The position numbers were made by a program, and so were the translations under genes. Shown here piece after piece: positions 1 through 8,698 of a DNA stretch of 59,826 bases; the first letter of the stretch is position 1, and each line of letters opens with the position of its first letter. The notes beneath the pieces were generated by a model that worked only from the letters and a program-made list of their open reading frames with translations, was not told the DNA's origin and ran no database searches. The stretch spans positions 1 through 59,826 of the forward strand of contig JANXYP010000006.1 in assembly GCA_025355955.1 (NCBI GenBank), in the 5' to 3' direction. This DNA comes from Chloroflexota bacterium (GTDB lineage: Bacteria > Chloroflexota > Chloroflexia > QHBQ01).

Positions 1-34
1 AAAGGGCGAACCGTTGTTCGCCCATCGGCATCTA

Positions 35-189
35 ATACCAATTAGCGATGGTGCTGCAATAGATTGAGGCAGGGCGAACAACGGTTCGCCCCTACAGAGC
101 TATTTAGCGATGGTGCCGCAATAAATTGAGGCAGGGCGAACAACGGTTCGCCCCTACAGAACTATAATATCACCTCGGCTAATTGGTAT
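35..189. repeat. Family A miniature element, double core
   Basis: The left end reads ATACCAATTAGC and the right end GCTAATTGGTAT, a perfect 12-bp terminal inverted repeat. Between them the core palindrome (GGGCGAACAACGGTTCGCCC) occurs twice, each time preceded by a similar 'GCAATA-ATTGAGGCA' segment, so the interior is duplicated in tandem. A further palindrome copy lies just outside at 4-23. No coding capacity is seen. Together with the next two entries this fills the 1-499 gene-free stretch. Confidence 0.8.
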
Positions 190-194
190 AACTA

Positions 195-393
195 AGCAAA
201 CAGCCCGCCTACATCATGCTAATTTGTGCCTAATGGTGATGGCTCTCTGGGGGTCTGGGGGTGCAGCCCACAGCTGCTGCCCGCCCGCTATGCTGTGGGT
301 TGGCCTCACCTTTGCACTTACCGCCCCCAAAGACACTGATTACGATGGGCTTTGATACGCTTAAGCAGATGGGGGCTGCACCCCCAGACCCCT
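195..393. repeat. Left inverted repeat flanking mazG (element E1)
   Basis: About 200 bp that recurs in inverted orientation at 2263-2463, on the other side of mazG. The inner 143 bp (250-392) is a miniature element with perfect 20-bp ends (GGGGTCTGGGGGTGCAGCCC and its complement). The two copies also share about 55 bp of flank beginning ACAGCCCGCCTAC. By eye the pair is roughly 85-90% identical. It carries no ORF. Confidence 0.75.
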
Positions 394-431
394 AAGCTCA
401 TTCCCCTACTTTCTTAGCTTGATGCCTATGT

Positions 432-485
432 GGCGAACAACAGTTCGCCCTGGCCAATTTATATCACTGCTCGGCTAATTGGTAT
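432..485. repeat. Family A element, right half only
   Basis: Contains one core palindrome variant (GGCGAACAACAGTTCGCC) followed by the family A right end GCTAATTGGTAT. No matching left end is seen nearby, so this is a partial copy. It ends about 15 bp downstream of the mazG stop codon. Confidence 0.6.
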
Positions 486-499
486 CAGACACGTTCTTA

Positions 500-2137
500 C
501 TATTCCCCACTGGTACTTCGCTCATCTGCCTTGACCTCATCCCAGAGTGCGTCCATCTCTTCGAGGGTCATTTCCTTTAGCTGGCGACCACTGGCTACCG
601 CTTTGGCTTCGACGGCGGTGAAGCGGCGGATGAACTTGCGGTTCGCCAGGCGCAGCGTCTCCTCCACATCGAGATCCATCCAGCGGCCCAGGTTGACGAT
701 GGCGAAAAGAAGATCGCCGAACTCCTCGCGCTTGTGCGACTCGTCGGCCTCGGATACCTCAGCGACCTCCTCGCGTACCTTGTCCAGCGCCCCACTGATG
801 TTGGGCCAGTCGAAGCCGACGCGGGCGACCCGCCTCTGCACCTCTTCGGCATAGTGCAACGCGGGCAACTGGCGCGACACTCCCTGCAGCCCCTCGCTCA
901 TCGGCAGGCGTGGAGCATCAAAGGTGGCTTTGGCCGCCCGCTCCGTTTTCTTGATCTCCTCCCAGTTTTGCAGTACCTCACCACTGCCGCTGACCTGGGT
1001 ATCACCGAACACGTGGGGATGGCGGCGCACCAGCTTGCTGCTAACGTGTTGTGCCACGTCGCCCAGGGTGAACTCACCATTTATAGTCGCCATCTGCGAC
1101 TGGAACACCACCTGCAGCAGCACATCGCCTAGCTCCTCGGCAAACTTATCCAGGTCCGCGTTGCGCTGCTCGCCGCTCACATCGGCAGTCAGCGCATCGA
1201 GCGCATCGACCGCCTCGTAGGTTTCCTCGATCAGGTTCTGCTTGATTGATTGGTGGGTTTGCTCCCGATCCCAGGGGCAGCCGTTCGGCCCTTGCAACCG
1301 CCCGGTGATGTAGACGAGCGTATCGAGCGACCGCATCGATGCGAGTACGGGCAACGGCGGCACGTACAGGCAGGTAAGCGGGCTGAACAGCGCCGCGCCC
1401 TCGCTGTCCAGTTCGCCTAGCGCCAACTCCACCACCTGCTCACCTTCGCTGCCCGCCGATCGCACCAGGCTGACCCGATGCTGCGGGGGATAGAGTTCCA
1501 ACAGGCTGCGCTGCACCGCACCCGCAATCGCCGCATTATAGACCTGGGCTAGCAGCAAAGGCAGGTTGGGCGATAGCGCTAGCAGGGTAGGCAGTTTGCT
1601 GCTGTTGAACGGCAGGCTGAAGCTGCTGAAGTAGAAATCGCGATCGCGATCGCCGGTGCCAGTCTCCAACTCGGCGGCTAGCTGGTTGCTATCCACAATC
1701 TGCAAGCCGGTCGCCAACGGATCGAGGCCTAGCGCAGCGCAAACCGGCTCGATGAAGCTGATACCGGCAACAATACGAACGGCGATGCCGCCAATCTGCG
1801 CCCGATTGAGCAGCCGCTTGACGCTGGCCTCGCCGACTAGAGGATGGCCGGGTACGGCGTAAACAATCGGCTGACCACCTGCGCCGTTGCGGGCAGCGGC
1901 AATTAGTTGCGCGGCAATCTCGGTTTGCACCGCCTCGAAGGCCGGGCTACCCTCGAACAATGCGTCGAAGCTGTGGCAATTCTCGCGCACTGCGCGGGGT
2001 AGGTTATCGATGGTAGGATGCTGGCGGGTTCGCAGATAGAGTCGCTCCGCATTAGTCTTGTTCAGAATGTCGTGGGCCTCGCCGGTTGCCTGTCCCCAAC
2101 TCTGACCCAGGCCAACTACGATGATGTCGGTTGCCAT
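500..2137 (-). CDS. mazG: Nucleoside triphosphate pyrophosphohydrolase MazG with N-terminal tetrapyrrole-methylase-like domain
   Basis: A 545-residue protein. Residues 1 to about 220 look like the tetrapyrrole (corrin/porphyrin) methylase fold seen in YabN-type proteins: it opens with IIVVGLGQSWGQATGEA and has a VYAVPGHPLVGEASV segment. The C-terminal half holds MazG: GPNGCPWDREQTHQS, then EETYEAVDAL and EELGDVLLQV, whose acidic residues bind Mg2+. A second MazG-like half follows (GFDWPNISGALDKVREEVAEV). The family hydrolyses non-canonical and ordinary NTPs to NMP plus PPi; the role of the methylase domain in such fusions is unclear. The ATG at 2137 is chosen because the longer open frame upstream only translates a repeat palindrome (2157-2176). 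The gene stands alone between two inverted repeat copies. Confidence 0.9.
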   Translation of the reverse strand: MATDIIVVGLGQSWGQATGEAHDILNKTNAERLYLRTRQHPTIDNLPRAVRENCHSFDALFEGSPAFEAVQTEIAAQLIAAARNGAGGQPIVYAVPGHPLVGEASVKRLLNRAQIGGIAVRIVAGISFIEPVCAALGLDPLATGLQIVDSNQLAAELETGTGDRDRDFYFSSFSLPFNSSKLPTLLALSPNLPLLLAQVYNAAIAGAVQRSLLELYPPQHRVSLVRSAGSEGEQVVELALGELDSEGAALFSPLTCLYVPPLPVLASMRSLDTLVYITGRLQGPNGCPWDREQTHQSIKQNLIEETYEAVDALDALTADVSGEQRNADLDKFAEELGDVLLQVVFQSQMATINGEFTLGDVAQHVSSKLVRRHPHVFGDTQVSGSGEVLQNWEEIKKTERAAKATFDAPRLPMSEGLQGVSRQLPALHYAEEVQRRVARVGFDWPNISGALDKVREEVAEVSEADESHKREEFGDLLFAIVNLGRWMDLDVEETLRLANRKFIRRFTAVEAKAVASGRQLKEMTLEEMDALWDEVKADERSTSGE

Positions 2138-2156
2138 TATGTTCCTTTGCCGCAGG

Positions 2157-2207
2157 GCGAACCACGGTTCGCCCCCAATGATTTTATGACTACCAGATGC
2201 GGTAGTC
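2157..2207. repeat. Core palindrome and hairpin in the mazG leader
   Basis: GGGCGAACCACGGTTCGCCC at 2157-2176 is a core palindrome copy lying 20 bp upstream of the mazG start. A second perfect hairpin follows at 2188-2207 (GACTACC, 6-nt loop, GGTAGTC). Both would be transcribed in the mazG leader. Whether they affect expression is unknown. Confidence 0.6.
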
Positions 2208-2262
2208 GGGAGGACAAGCACTGCCCATACCCATCAAGTTAATAAAGTTGGGCAACAGTGCG

Positions 2263-2463
2263 AGGGTCTTGGGGGTTCAGCCCCCAGCGGCTGAATAAGT
2301 GATAATGCCCATCGTAATCAGCGTCTTTGTGGGTCGGTAAGTGCAAAGGTGTGGCAAACCCGCAGCATAGCGGGCGGGCAGCAGCTGTGGGCTGCACCCC
2401 CAGACCCCCAGAGAGCCATCACCATTAGGCACAAATCAGCATAATGTAGGCGGGCTGTTGTTT
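2263..2463. repeat. Right inverted repeat flanking mazG (element E2)
   Basis: Inverted copy of the 195-393 repeat. The inner element spans about 2264-2408. One terminus is imperfect (GGGTCTTGGGGGTTCAGCCC) and the other matches GGGCTGCACCCCCAGACCCC. It lies between mazG and the ECF sigma operon, and with the preceding entry accounts for the gene-free stretch 2138-2609. A short GCAGCCCGCCCCTAC repeat remnant follows at about 2487. Confidence 0.75.
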
Positions 2464-2547
2464 AGTATGATGGCAAAGGTTGAGTGCAGCCCGCCCCTAC
2501 CTCTGCTTCATTACTGGTTTTGGTGGTCAAAACTCATCAGATAGGAA

Positions 2548-2580
2548 AATGAGCTTCCAGCAATAGTCTGGAGGCTCATT
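2548..2580 (-). terminator. Rho-independent terminator of the sigma/anti-sigma operon
   Basis: A 13-bp stem (AATGAGCYTCCAG with one G-T pair) and 7-nt loop, followed by TTTTCC when read on the minus strand. It begins 30 bp after the anti-sigma stop codon. Confidence 0.8.
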
Positions 2581-2609
2581 ATACCGCTTGCTGAGGGTGG
2601 AAACAAGGT

Positions 2610-3485
2610 TCAGAAGTTGCCGACCATCAGTATGTTGCCGGTTGGTTTGGGCAGGCCACCCGCTGGCTCGATTGTCACCGCGCCCGCTGACAGGTTGCTA
2701 ATCGGCACATCCTTGGGCATATTCACGTTCAACACACCCTTGCCGGTCTGGTCTACGTTGAAAGTGCCAGCAGGGATGGGGTTGCCGCTCTTGTCCAGCA
2801 GCCAGAACTCGTATGTCTTATCGCTGGTGACCGGCTGCAAATTGTAGGCCAGCAGCACGCCGCGCTTCTGTGAATCGTTGGCGATTAGCTGGCTGTAGGC
2901 GGTAGTCTTGTTGCCGGGCAGCGCCTTGACCACCGTGCCGGGCTGACCTAGCAGGTCGACCGCCGCCTGTACCTGCGCCATTTGGTTCGCGCTGGTGTTA
3001 ACCTGCTGCTGATACCTGGTTACATCGGATTGCAAGCCGAGGTTCCAGAAGATCAGCCCGATCACTAGCACCAGCGATAGGCCCGCAAGGGCGAAGCCGG
3101 GGCGATTCGGTAGGCTGAACCAGGCCGTGATGCGTTGCATCATGCCCGGCTGAGGCGACTTGCGGGCGGTGGGCGGCAATATGGCAGCCAGCGGCACACC
3201 AGCAGTAGCCTGGGCCATCGCTGGGGCGGTCGCCCGTGCAGGCGCGGCGGCGGGGGCGGCATTCAGCTTCGCCATCATTCGCTCCCGATGGCCGACCGGC
3301 TCGGCGACTGCTGGGGTCAGCGTGGCAAGGCTTGCCAGCATCTGCTCGTAGGCAGAGAGCTGCGCCTGATACTCCGGCTTGGCGGCCAGTTGCGCCTCGA
3401 ACGTAGTCCGCTCCTGCGGCTCCAGCACATCGAGTGCGTAGGCGGCCAGCATCTCTTCAAATTGTTCAGCATTGAGGTTCATCAT
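2610..3485 (-). CDS. Anti-sigma factor, RskA-like
   Basis: A 291-residue single-pass membrane protein. The N-terminal ~60 residues (EQFEEMLAAYALDVLEPQER) match the helical anti-sigma domain of RskA-type factors, but the CxxC zinc motif of ZAS proteins is absent. A Pro/Ala-rich stretch precedes one membrane helix (about 134-155). The extracytoplasmic part (about 190-291) has the anti-sigma-K-factor C-terminal signature: YEFWLLDKSGNPIPAGTF and a closing TIEPAGGLPKPTGNILMVG. It should bind and hold the co-encoded sigma factor at the membrane until released. The start overlaps the sigma stop by four bases (ATGA), implying translational coupling. Confidence 0.88.
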   Translation of the reverse strand: MMNLNAEQFEEMLAAYALDVLEPQERTTFEAQLAAKPEYQAQLSAYEQMLASLATLTPAVAEPVGHRERMMAKLNAAPAAAPARATAPAMAQATAGVPLAAILPPTARKSPQPGMMQRITAWFSLPNRPGFALAGLSLVLVIGLIFWNLGLQSDVTRYQQQVNTSANQMAQVQAAVDLLGQPGTVVKALPGNKTTAYSQLIANDSQKRGVLLAYNLQPVTSDKTYEFWLLDKSGNPIPAGTFNVDQTGKGVLNVNMPKDVPISNLSAGAVTIEPAGGLPKPTGNILMVGNF

Positions 3486-4177
3486 TGTTCTGCTCCAAGC
3501 CCCTCGGCTTCCAGGGCTAGCCTTAGCTTCTGCAAGGCCAGCCTTATGCGTGTCTTCACCGTTCCCAGTGGTTCGCCCAGGTAGCTGGCAATCTCCATTT
3601 GCGTCATGCCACCAAAGTAGGCCAGCTCGATTACCCGCCGCTGCACGTCGGAAAGTTTGGTCAAGGCGCGACGCACATTGGCCCGCTGTTCGCTGATCCA
3701 GGCCACCTCTTCGGGGCCTTTTTGCTCGTCCGGTATGCGGGTGATAAAGTCGTCACCACCCTCGGCATCGAGGCTAATGTTGCCACTGATTACCCGCTTA
3801 TTCTTGCGTAGCTCGTCAATGCAGCGGTGATGTACTACACTCAACAGCCAACTGGCAAATCGCCCGCGCTGCTGGTCGAAGCTCTGCGGCGCTTGCCAGA
3901 GTTTAAGGAACACTTCCTGCACCACTTCTTCGGCCATCGCCGTGTTGCTGAGGATGCGTACCGCCAGCGCGTAGCATTGACGGAAGTAGCGATCGTACAG
4001 CACTTCCAGAGGGCCGCTGTTACGCTCGACCATTGGTTTGCTCCCGTTACCCTTATCGGTAGGGCTGGCGGAGGAGCGCGGGGTACTGACGCTATCCGCG
4101 ATTGGCTCGTACAGGTTCGAGCGTAGTATCTCGACGAGTTCTTCGTCGGTTAGGCTTATATAGTTCGCAGTTGGCAC
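3482..4177 (-). CDS. ECF-family RNA polymerase sigma factor, SigK-like
   Basis: A 231-residue protein with a ~60-residue N-terminal extension, a sigma-70 region 2 (about 60-130: YDRYFRQCYALAVRILSN, then VVQEVFLKLWQ and FASWLLSVVHHRCIDELR) and a region 4 (about 175-225) with a helix-turn-helix at GGMTQMEIASYLGEPLGTVK. It directs RNA polymerase to the regulon controlled by the adjacent RskA-like anti-sigma factor; that regulon cannot be read here. The start is GTG, with GGAG about 12 nt upstream. It is first in a two-gene operon. Confidence 0.92.
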   Translation of the reverse strand: MPTANYISLTDEELVEILRSNLYEPIADSVSTPRSSASPTDKGNGSKPMVERNSGPLEVLYDRYFRQCYALAVRILSNTAMAEEVVQEVFLKLWQAPQSFDQQRGRFASWLLSVVHHRCIDELRKNKRVISGNISLDAEGGDDFITRIPDEQKGPEEVAWISEQRANVRRALTKLSDVQRRVIELAYFGGMTQMEIASYLGEPLGTVKTRIRLALQKLRLALEAEGLGAEQ

Positions 4178-4232
4178 GTTGTTTTATCTCCGCTAGGATT
4201 GGGGCAGCAGCACAGTCGCTGTGCTGTGGCTT

Positions 4233-4260
4233 ATTATACTCCAACCTACGGATTTATCAA
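4233..4260 (-). promoter_or_regulatory. Housekeeping-type promoter of the ECF operon
   Basis: Minus strand: TTGATA, 16-bp spacer, TATAAT. The transcript would start near 4226, inside an 8-bp hairpin with a 3-nt loop (CAGCACAG-TCG-CTGTGCTG, 4208-4226) at the 5' end of the leader. The sigma-70-like boxes suggest basal housekeeping transcription, with or without autoregulation. Confidence 0.65.
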
Positions 4261-4365
4261 ATCGTGCATAGCGAACCATACCTGGGAACGTGTAAGGCTG
4301 CCTACGAGTCCCCTCCAATCAAACTTACGTAACAAATCATCTTCTGGATCTCCGTTGGCCCACTA

Positions 4366-4446
4366 GTCACGTTTTTGCATACCCAACCAGGGCGAACCAT
4401 GGTTCGCCCCTACGTGCGTTGGCCTTGTAAAAATGTGACGCGCATC
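4366..4446. repeat. Family B miniature element (copy 1)
   Basis: Left end GTCACGTTTTTGCATACC, a core palindrome variant (GGGCGAACCATGGTTCGCCC), and right end GTAAAAATGTGACGCGCATC, which is the complementary terminal repeat. With the ECF promoter it occupies the gene-free stretch 4178-4494. It lies just past the stop of the PQQ/SLH gene. Confidence 0.75.
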
Positions 4447-4494
4447 CCTGGGGATGGTAGCTGGTCGAGTTCTCCCCAGCGCTCAGTCCTAAAC

Positions 4495-6858
4495 TCATCG
4501 ACGGATGGCCGCCTGGTAGAGGATCTGGGCCATCTCGTCACGACGGATGTTGGTGTTGGGGCGGAAGGTGCGGTCGGGATAGCCGTTGACCAGCCCCGCC
4601 GCGTGCGCCGATTCGATGCTGACGTAGAAGATGTTACTGGGCGGCACATCGGTGAAGGTGGGGATGCCGCCGGTGGGGGTGAGTAGCGCGATGTGGAAGG
4701 CGCTGACCACGATCTTAGTTAGCTGCCCACGGGTGATCGGGTCGCCAGGGTGGAAGTAGCAGGGGCCGGGGTTGCACGATTGGTAGCCGCCGATGATGCC
4801 CGCAGCGTAGGCCGACTCGATATAGACGTAAGCCCAGTAACTGGCTGGCACGTCGGCGAAGGTGGGGCCGCCCGCCGGGGTGGTTAGCGCTGTGCCGGAG
4901 GCTAGCACCGCGATTTTGGTGAACTGCGCCCGCGTTGCGGTGGCCGCCGGTGAGTAGTGGGTCGCGTTGGTGCCGTTGACGATGCCGCGACAATTGAGGT
5001 AGTGGATGGCGACGTAGAAGATATTACCCTGGATGTCCACAAAGCGGTTGGCGCAGTCGGTGGGGGTTATGGTCGGCGGTGCGGGCGTGTTGGTGGCTGG
5101 CACAGTGGTGCTGGTGGGGGGCGGCGTATTGGTGGGGCCACCGGGGGTGCTGGTGGGTGGCACAGCGGTGCTAGTCGGGGTTGGAGTATTGGTTGCAGCC
5201 AGCGGGGTATTGGTGGCGGGCGCGGGCGTGTCCGTTGCCGGGATGGTCGTATTGGTCGGCGTACTGGTGGGCGTGCTGGTCGCACCACCGGGAGTGGGCG
5301 TGTGGGTGGCGGGGCAGGGGGTTAGCGCTGGCGTGGGTGTATTGGTGGGCAGAGCAGTCGCGGTAGCCACCGCCGCATTGGTATGCCAGGCGTTGAGTTT
5401 GCCATTTTCATCGGTGAGATACAACATCCCGTTCACCACAATCGGGCTTTCCCAGTGGATGCCGCCAATGCTGGAGTCGCTCCACAGCGGGGTGCCGCTG
5501 GTGGGGTCAACTGCATTGATCTGGCCGCCGTAGGTATAGAACAGCACGTTGTTCGCCACAATCGGTGAACTGACGCTGCCGGAGGTATCCTGCCAGCGGA
5601 AATTGAGATGGGGGTTGCCGCTACAATCGGCGCTCAGTTGCAGCGCGGAGATGCCGCTGCCGTTGGCGACGAACAGCCAGATGCTGCCATCGGTGGGGTT
5701 GGTCCACACCGCAGGGGTGGGGAGAACTTCACCGCCCTGCGGCACGTCAATCTGCTCCAGCTCGCCGCCGGTATGCCCCGGCCCGCCCTGTCCGCTCAGG
5801 TTATCGAGATTGAGCAGATTGATTTTGCCTTCCTTGCCGCTCTGCACGGCGACGTGGGGAAAGCGGCTGCCGGAGATGGGGGGCAGCATTACCGGGCTGG
5901 TGCTGCCCAGGTCGGCATCGCTGTTGTCAAGATTCTGAAAGTTGGTGGGGGTGTAGCTATCGAGCGGCGTGCCGCTGTTGCTGGTGCCATCGGGGTTGAG
6001 CGCGATTACGCTCTCCGACCAGTCGTGACCGCCTGTGTTAGCATTGTAATGACCATTGCCGGTGGCGAAGTAGATGCGATCAGTAGTCGGGTTGTAAACT
6101 ACACCTGGCCGCGCCCAGACCGCGTTCTGCACGGTTGGGCAATCTGGAGTGCCGTTCTCGACAAAGTGAACGGCCTGGTCGCTGCACGCGGCGTTGAACA
6201 CGGCTTGTGCGCCAGTGTTCAGGTTGATGGTGGTGATGTGGCCCTGGTAATCGCCCGCATCGCCGGGGTAGCCGCCGTTAGCGACATAGAGGCGGGGGAT
6301 GCCATCGTGGGCGGTGGCGATTGCCAGCGCCGCCGAGCCTTTCTCCACATCAGGCTTGAGAGTGGCGATCTCCGGCCAGCCTCCGGTAGTCGTCTCGCTG
6401 CCGTTGCTGACGTTGTACTTGTGGGCCTTGCCATCCAACCCGTAGCTGTAGACATACTGGCCGCTGGGGTCTATCGCGGGCGAGGAGGTAGTGTAGTTGG
6501 GGCCGGTTGCGGGGCGACGCACCCAGATGGTCGCACCGCTGTCGGCATTCAGGGCAACCAACCGTCCCGCTTTGGTGGTAACGTACATCATGTTAACGGT
6601 GCTACTGCCGGTTATCACGTTGCTGAGGTAAACGGGAGCGCCATCAGCAATGTCGGGCAGGCTCACTGGAGCGAAGGCTTGCTGCAAGCTGAGGGCGTTG
6701 CGGGCGTTGATGATGGTCTCCTGGGTATTGTTGCCGCTGTGCTGGGGGTCGAGGTTGAACTGCGGCCAGTCGTAGGCGGCGGCCAGCATTGGCGATAGCA
6801 GCAGCATCGCCACAACGCTAGCCAGTACAACCCTGACGGTAAACCGTTTGGTACGCAT
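4495..6858 (-). CDS. Secreted PQQ-like beta-propeller protein with SLH surface anchor
   Basis: A 787-residue exported protein. A signal peptide (MRTKRFTVRVVLASVVAMLL, cleavage after AAA) is followed by YDWPQFNLDPQHSGNN and a ~500-residue propeller of pyrroloquinoline-quinone-type blades (GRLVALNADSGATIW, NAVDPTSGTPLW). A Thr/Pro linker of ~100 residues (TPTPTSTAVPPTSTPGGPTN) leads to three SLH repeats (last ~210 residues; TRAQFTKIAVL, ITRGQLTKIVV, IRRDEMAQIL), expected to bind secondary cell-wall polymer. The catalytic role is unknown; such propellers may be quinoprotein dehydrogenases or non-enzymatic. The ATG at 6858 has a GAGGAG Shine-Dalgarno. A longer frame upstream is repeat sequence and is rejected. 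Confidence 0.85.
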   Translation of the reverse strand: MRTKRFTVRVVLASVVAMLLLSPMLAAAYDWPQFNLDPQHSGNNTQETIINARNALSLQQAFAPVSLPDIADGAPVYLSNVITGSSTVNMMYVTTKAGRLVALNADSGATIWVRRPATGPNYTTSSPAIDPSGQYVYSYGLDGKAHKYNVSNGSETTTGGWPEIATLKPDVEKGSAALAIATAHDGIPRLYVANGGYPGDAGDYQGHITTINLNTGAQAVFNAACSDQAVHFVENGTPDCPTVQNAVWARPGVVYNPTTDRIYFATGNGHYNANTGGHDWSESVIALNPDGTSNSGTPLDSYTPTNFQNLDNSDADLGSTSPVMLPPISGSRFPHVAVQSGKEGKINLLNLDNLSGQGGPGHTGGELEQIDVPQGGEVLPTPAVWTNPTDGSIWLFVANGSGISALQLSADCSGNPHLNFRWQDTSGSVSSPIVANNVLFYTYGGQINAVDPTSGTPLWSDSSIGGIHWESPIVVNGMLYLTDENGKLNAWHTNAAVATATALPTNTPTPALTPCPATHTPTPGGATSTPTSTPTNTTIPATDTPAPATNTPLAATNTPTPTSTAVPPTSTPGGPTNTPPPTSTTVPATNTPAPPTITPTDCANRFVDIQGNIFYVAIHYLNCRGIVNGTNATHYSPAATATRAQFTKIAVLASGTALTTPAGGPTFADVPASYWAYVYIESAYAAGIIGGYQSCNPGPCYFHPGDPITRGQLTKIVVSAFHIALLTPTGGIPTFTDVPPSNIFYVSIESAHAAGLVNGYPDRTFRPNTNIRRDEMAQILYQAAIRR

Positions 6859-6895
6859 GGTTAAGACTCCTCTCTTCTTTCTGCCAAAAGGCATC

Positions 6896-6946
6896 GTAGG
6901 GCGAACAACGGTTCGCCCCGGATACTTAAATCTAAAATCCAAAATC
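6896..6946. repeat. Core palindrome plus AAATCYA heptamer repeat
   Basis: GTAGGGCGAACAACGGTTCGCCCC is followed by three degenerate heptamers (AAATCTA, AAATCCA, AAATCTC). The block sits exactly between the livF stop (6948) and the start of the PQQ/SLH gene. Confidence 0.65.
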
Positions 6947-6947
6947 T

Positions 6948-7650
<703 letters not shown>

Positions 7651-7664
<14 letters not shown>

Positions 7665-8697
7665 CGCCACCTCCTACGCCGCTGTGTCGATACTGCGTCC
7701 ACAGCGGGGTGAAGTCGAGGTGCGGCCAGAACTTGCTGGAGAGAGGATTGGCGGGCATATACCAGAGGCCGAAAGCGTCCACCCGATAAGGCGCGAACGC
7801 TTCGATTACTCCCTGGGTGAGCAGCCGCCCAATGCCTTGTCCGCGCTTGTCGGCCCGCACGCTGACGCTGTTGAGGTAGCCATAGCGCCCTGTCGGGAAG
7901 CGACTGAGCGCGCCCCAGCCGGGGCTTTGCTCGATGTAGTTCTCAGACATCGCCACTACTTCGCCATTTTGCTCCACCACCACTACCAGCGGCGCACCTA
8001 TCTCCGGCGATTGGCCCTGCCACAATCGTGCCAGCTTCTCGCGGAAATCCTCCTCCACCCCCGGCACGATGCGTACATGAGCGACGTGGTCGGCGTGGAA
8101 CTGGATCTCGCCGAGGTGGAGGGCGATCAGGCTCTGCTCGTCGGCAGGATGGGCGGGGCGCACGCGCAGGCTGGGGTCGGGCGGACGTGACGATGGCGGC
8201 AGCGGCGCGTTGGGATGCCAGGCAACGATGCTATCGGCGACGAAGTTGTGGCCGTGCAGCAGCGGGTCGAGCCAGCGGTCCACACTAGGCCAGGTGAGCA
8301 GGTTGGCATAGGTCTGGCTAGCTTGCCACTGGCGGTCCAGCGCGATCAGCAGCGTATCGGCTACGGCCGCTGCGTCGGAGGAGGCGGGGTCGGGCAGGGT
8401 CAGGGCGCGATGGCTGCCGTTACGGGTGGCGTAGAAACAGAGCATTGCGTTGCCAGGTGGTATCTCGAAGATGCGGGCAATGACGAAGCCGCGCACCGCG
8501 CCGTTCTGGTCGCGAGCGATCAGCGGTACGCCCGCGTCCTCAAGCTCCTCAGCCAGCATCTGGCGGATTGCTTGCGCGGTGCGTGGCCGCTCCAGGCGTG
8601 GGTCAAGCGCGTAGTGGCGGGCCTCCTGCGCGGCAAAAAGCGGCACAATCGCGTCGAGGTCGTGGCGGCTGGCCAATTGCACGCTGATCTGCATCAT
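7651..8697 (-). CDS. Tandem GNAT-family N-acetyltransferase
   Basis: A 348-residue protein that appears to contain two GNAT folds. The N-terminal half (VQLASRHDLDAIVPLFAAQE ... GAVRGFVIARI) is more degenerate. The C-terminal half has the acetyl-CoA-binding pyrophosphate loop RADKRGQGIGRLLTQGVIEA (about residue 290-310). The substrate is unknown. The gene lies inside the liv operon, 1 bp after livMG and overlapping livF, so it is co-expressed with amino-acid uptake. Two adjacent ATGs (8697, 8694) are possible starts; the longer frame upstream lies within livMG. It might acetylate an amino acid or amine derivative brought in by the transporter (inference). Confidence 0.8.
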
Positions 8698-8698
8698 G

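Noticed and set aside
5608-6798. 396-codon plus-strand open frame
   Set aside because: Shadow of the PQQ/SLH gene on the opposite strand, caused by high GC and Gly/Val-rich complement.
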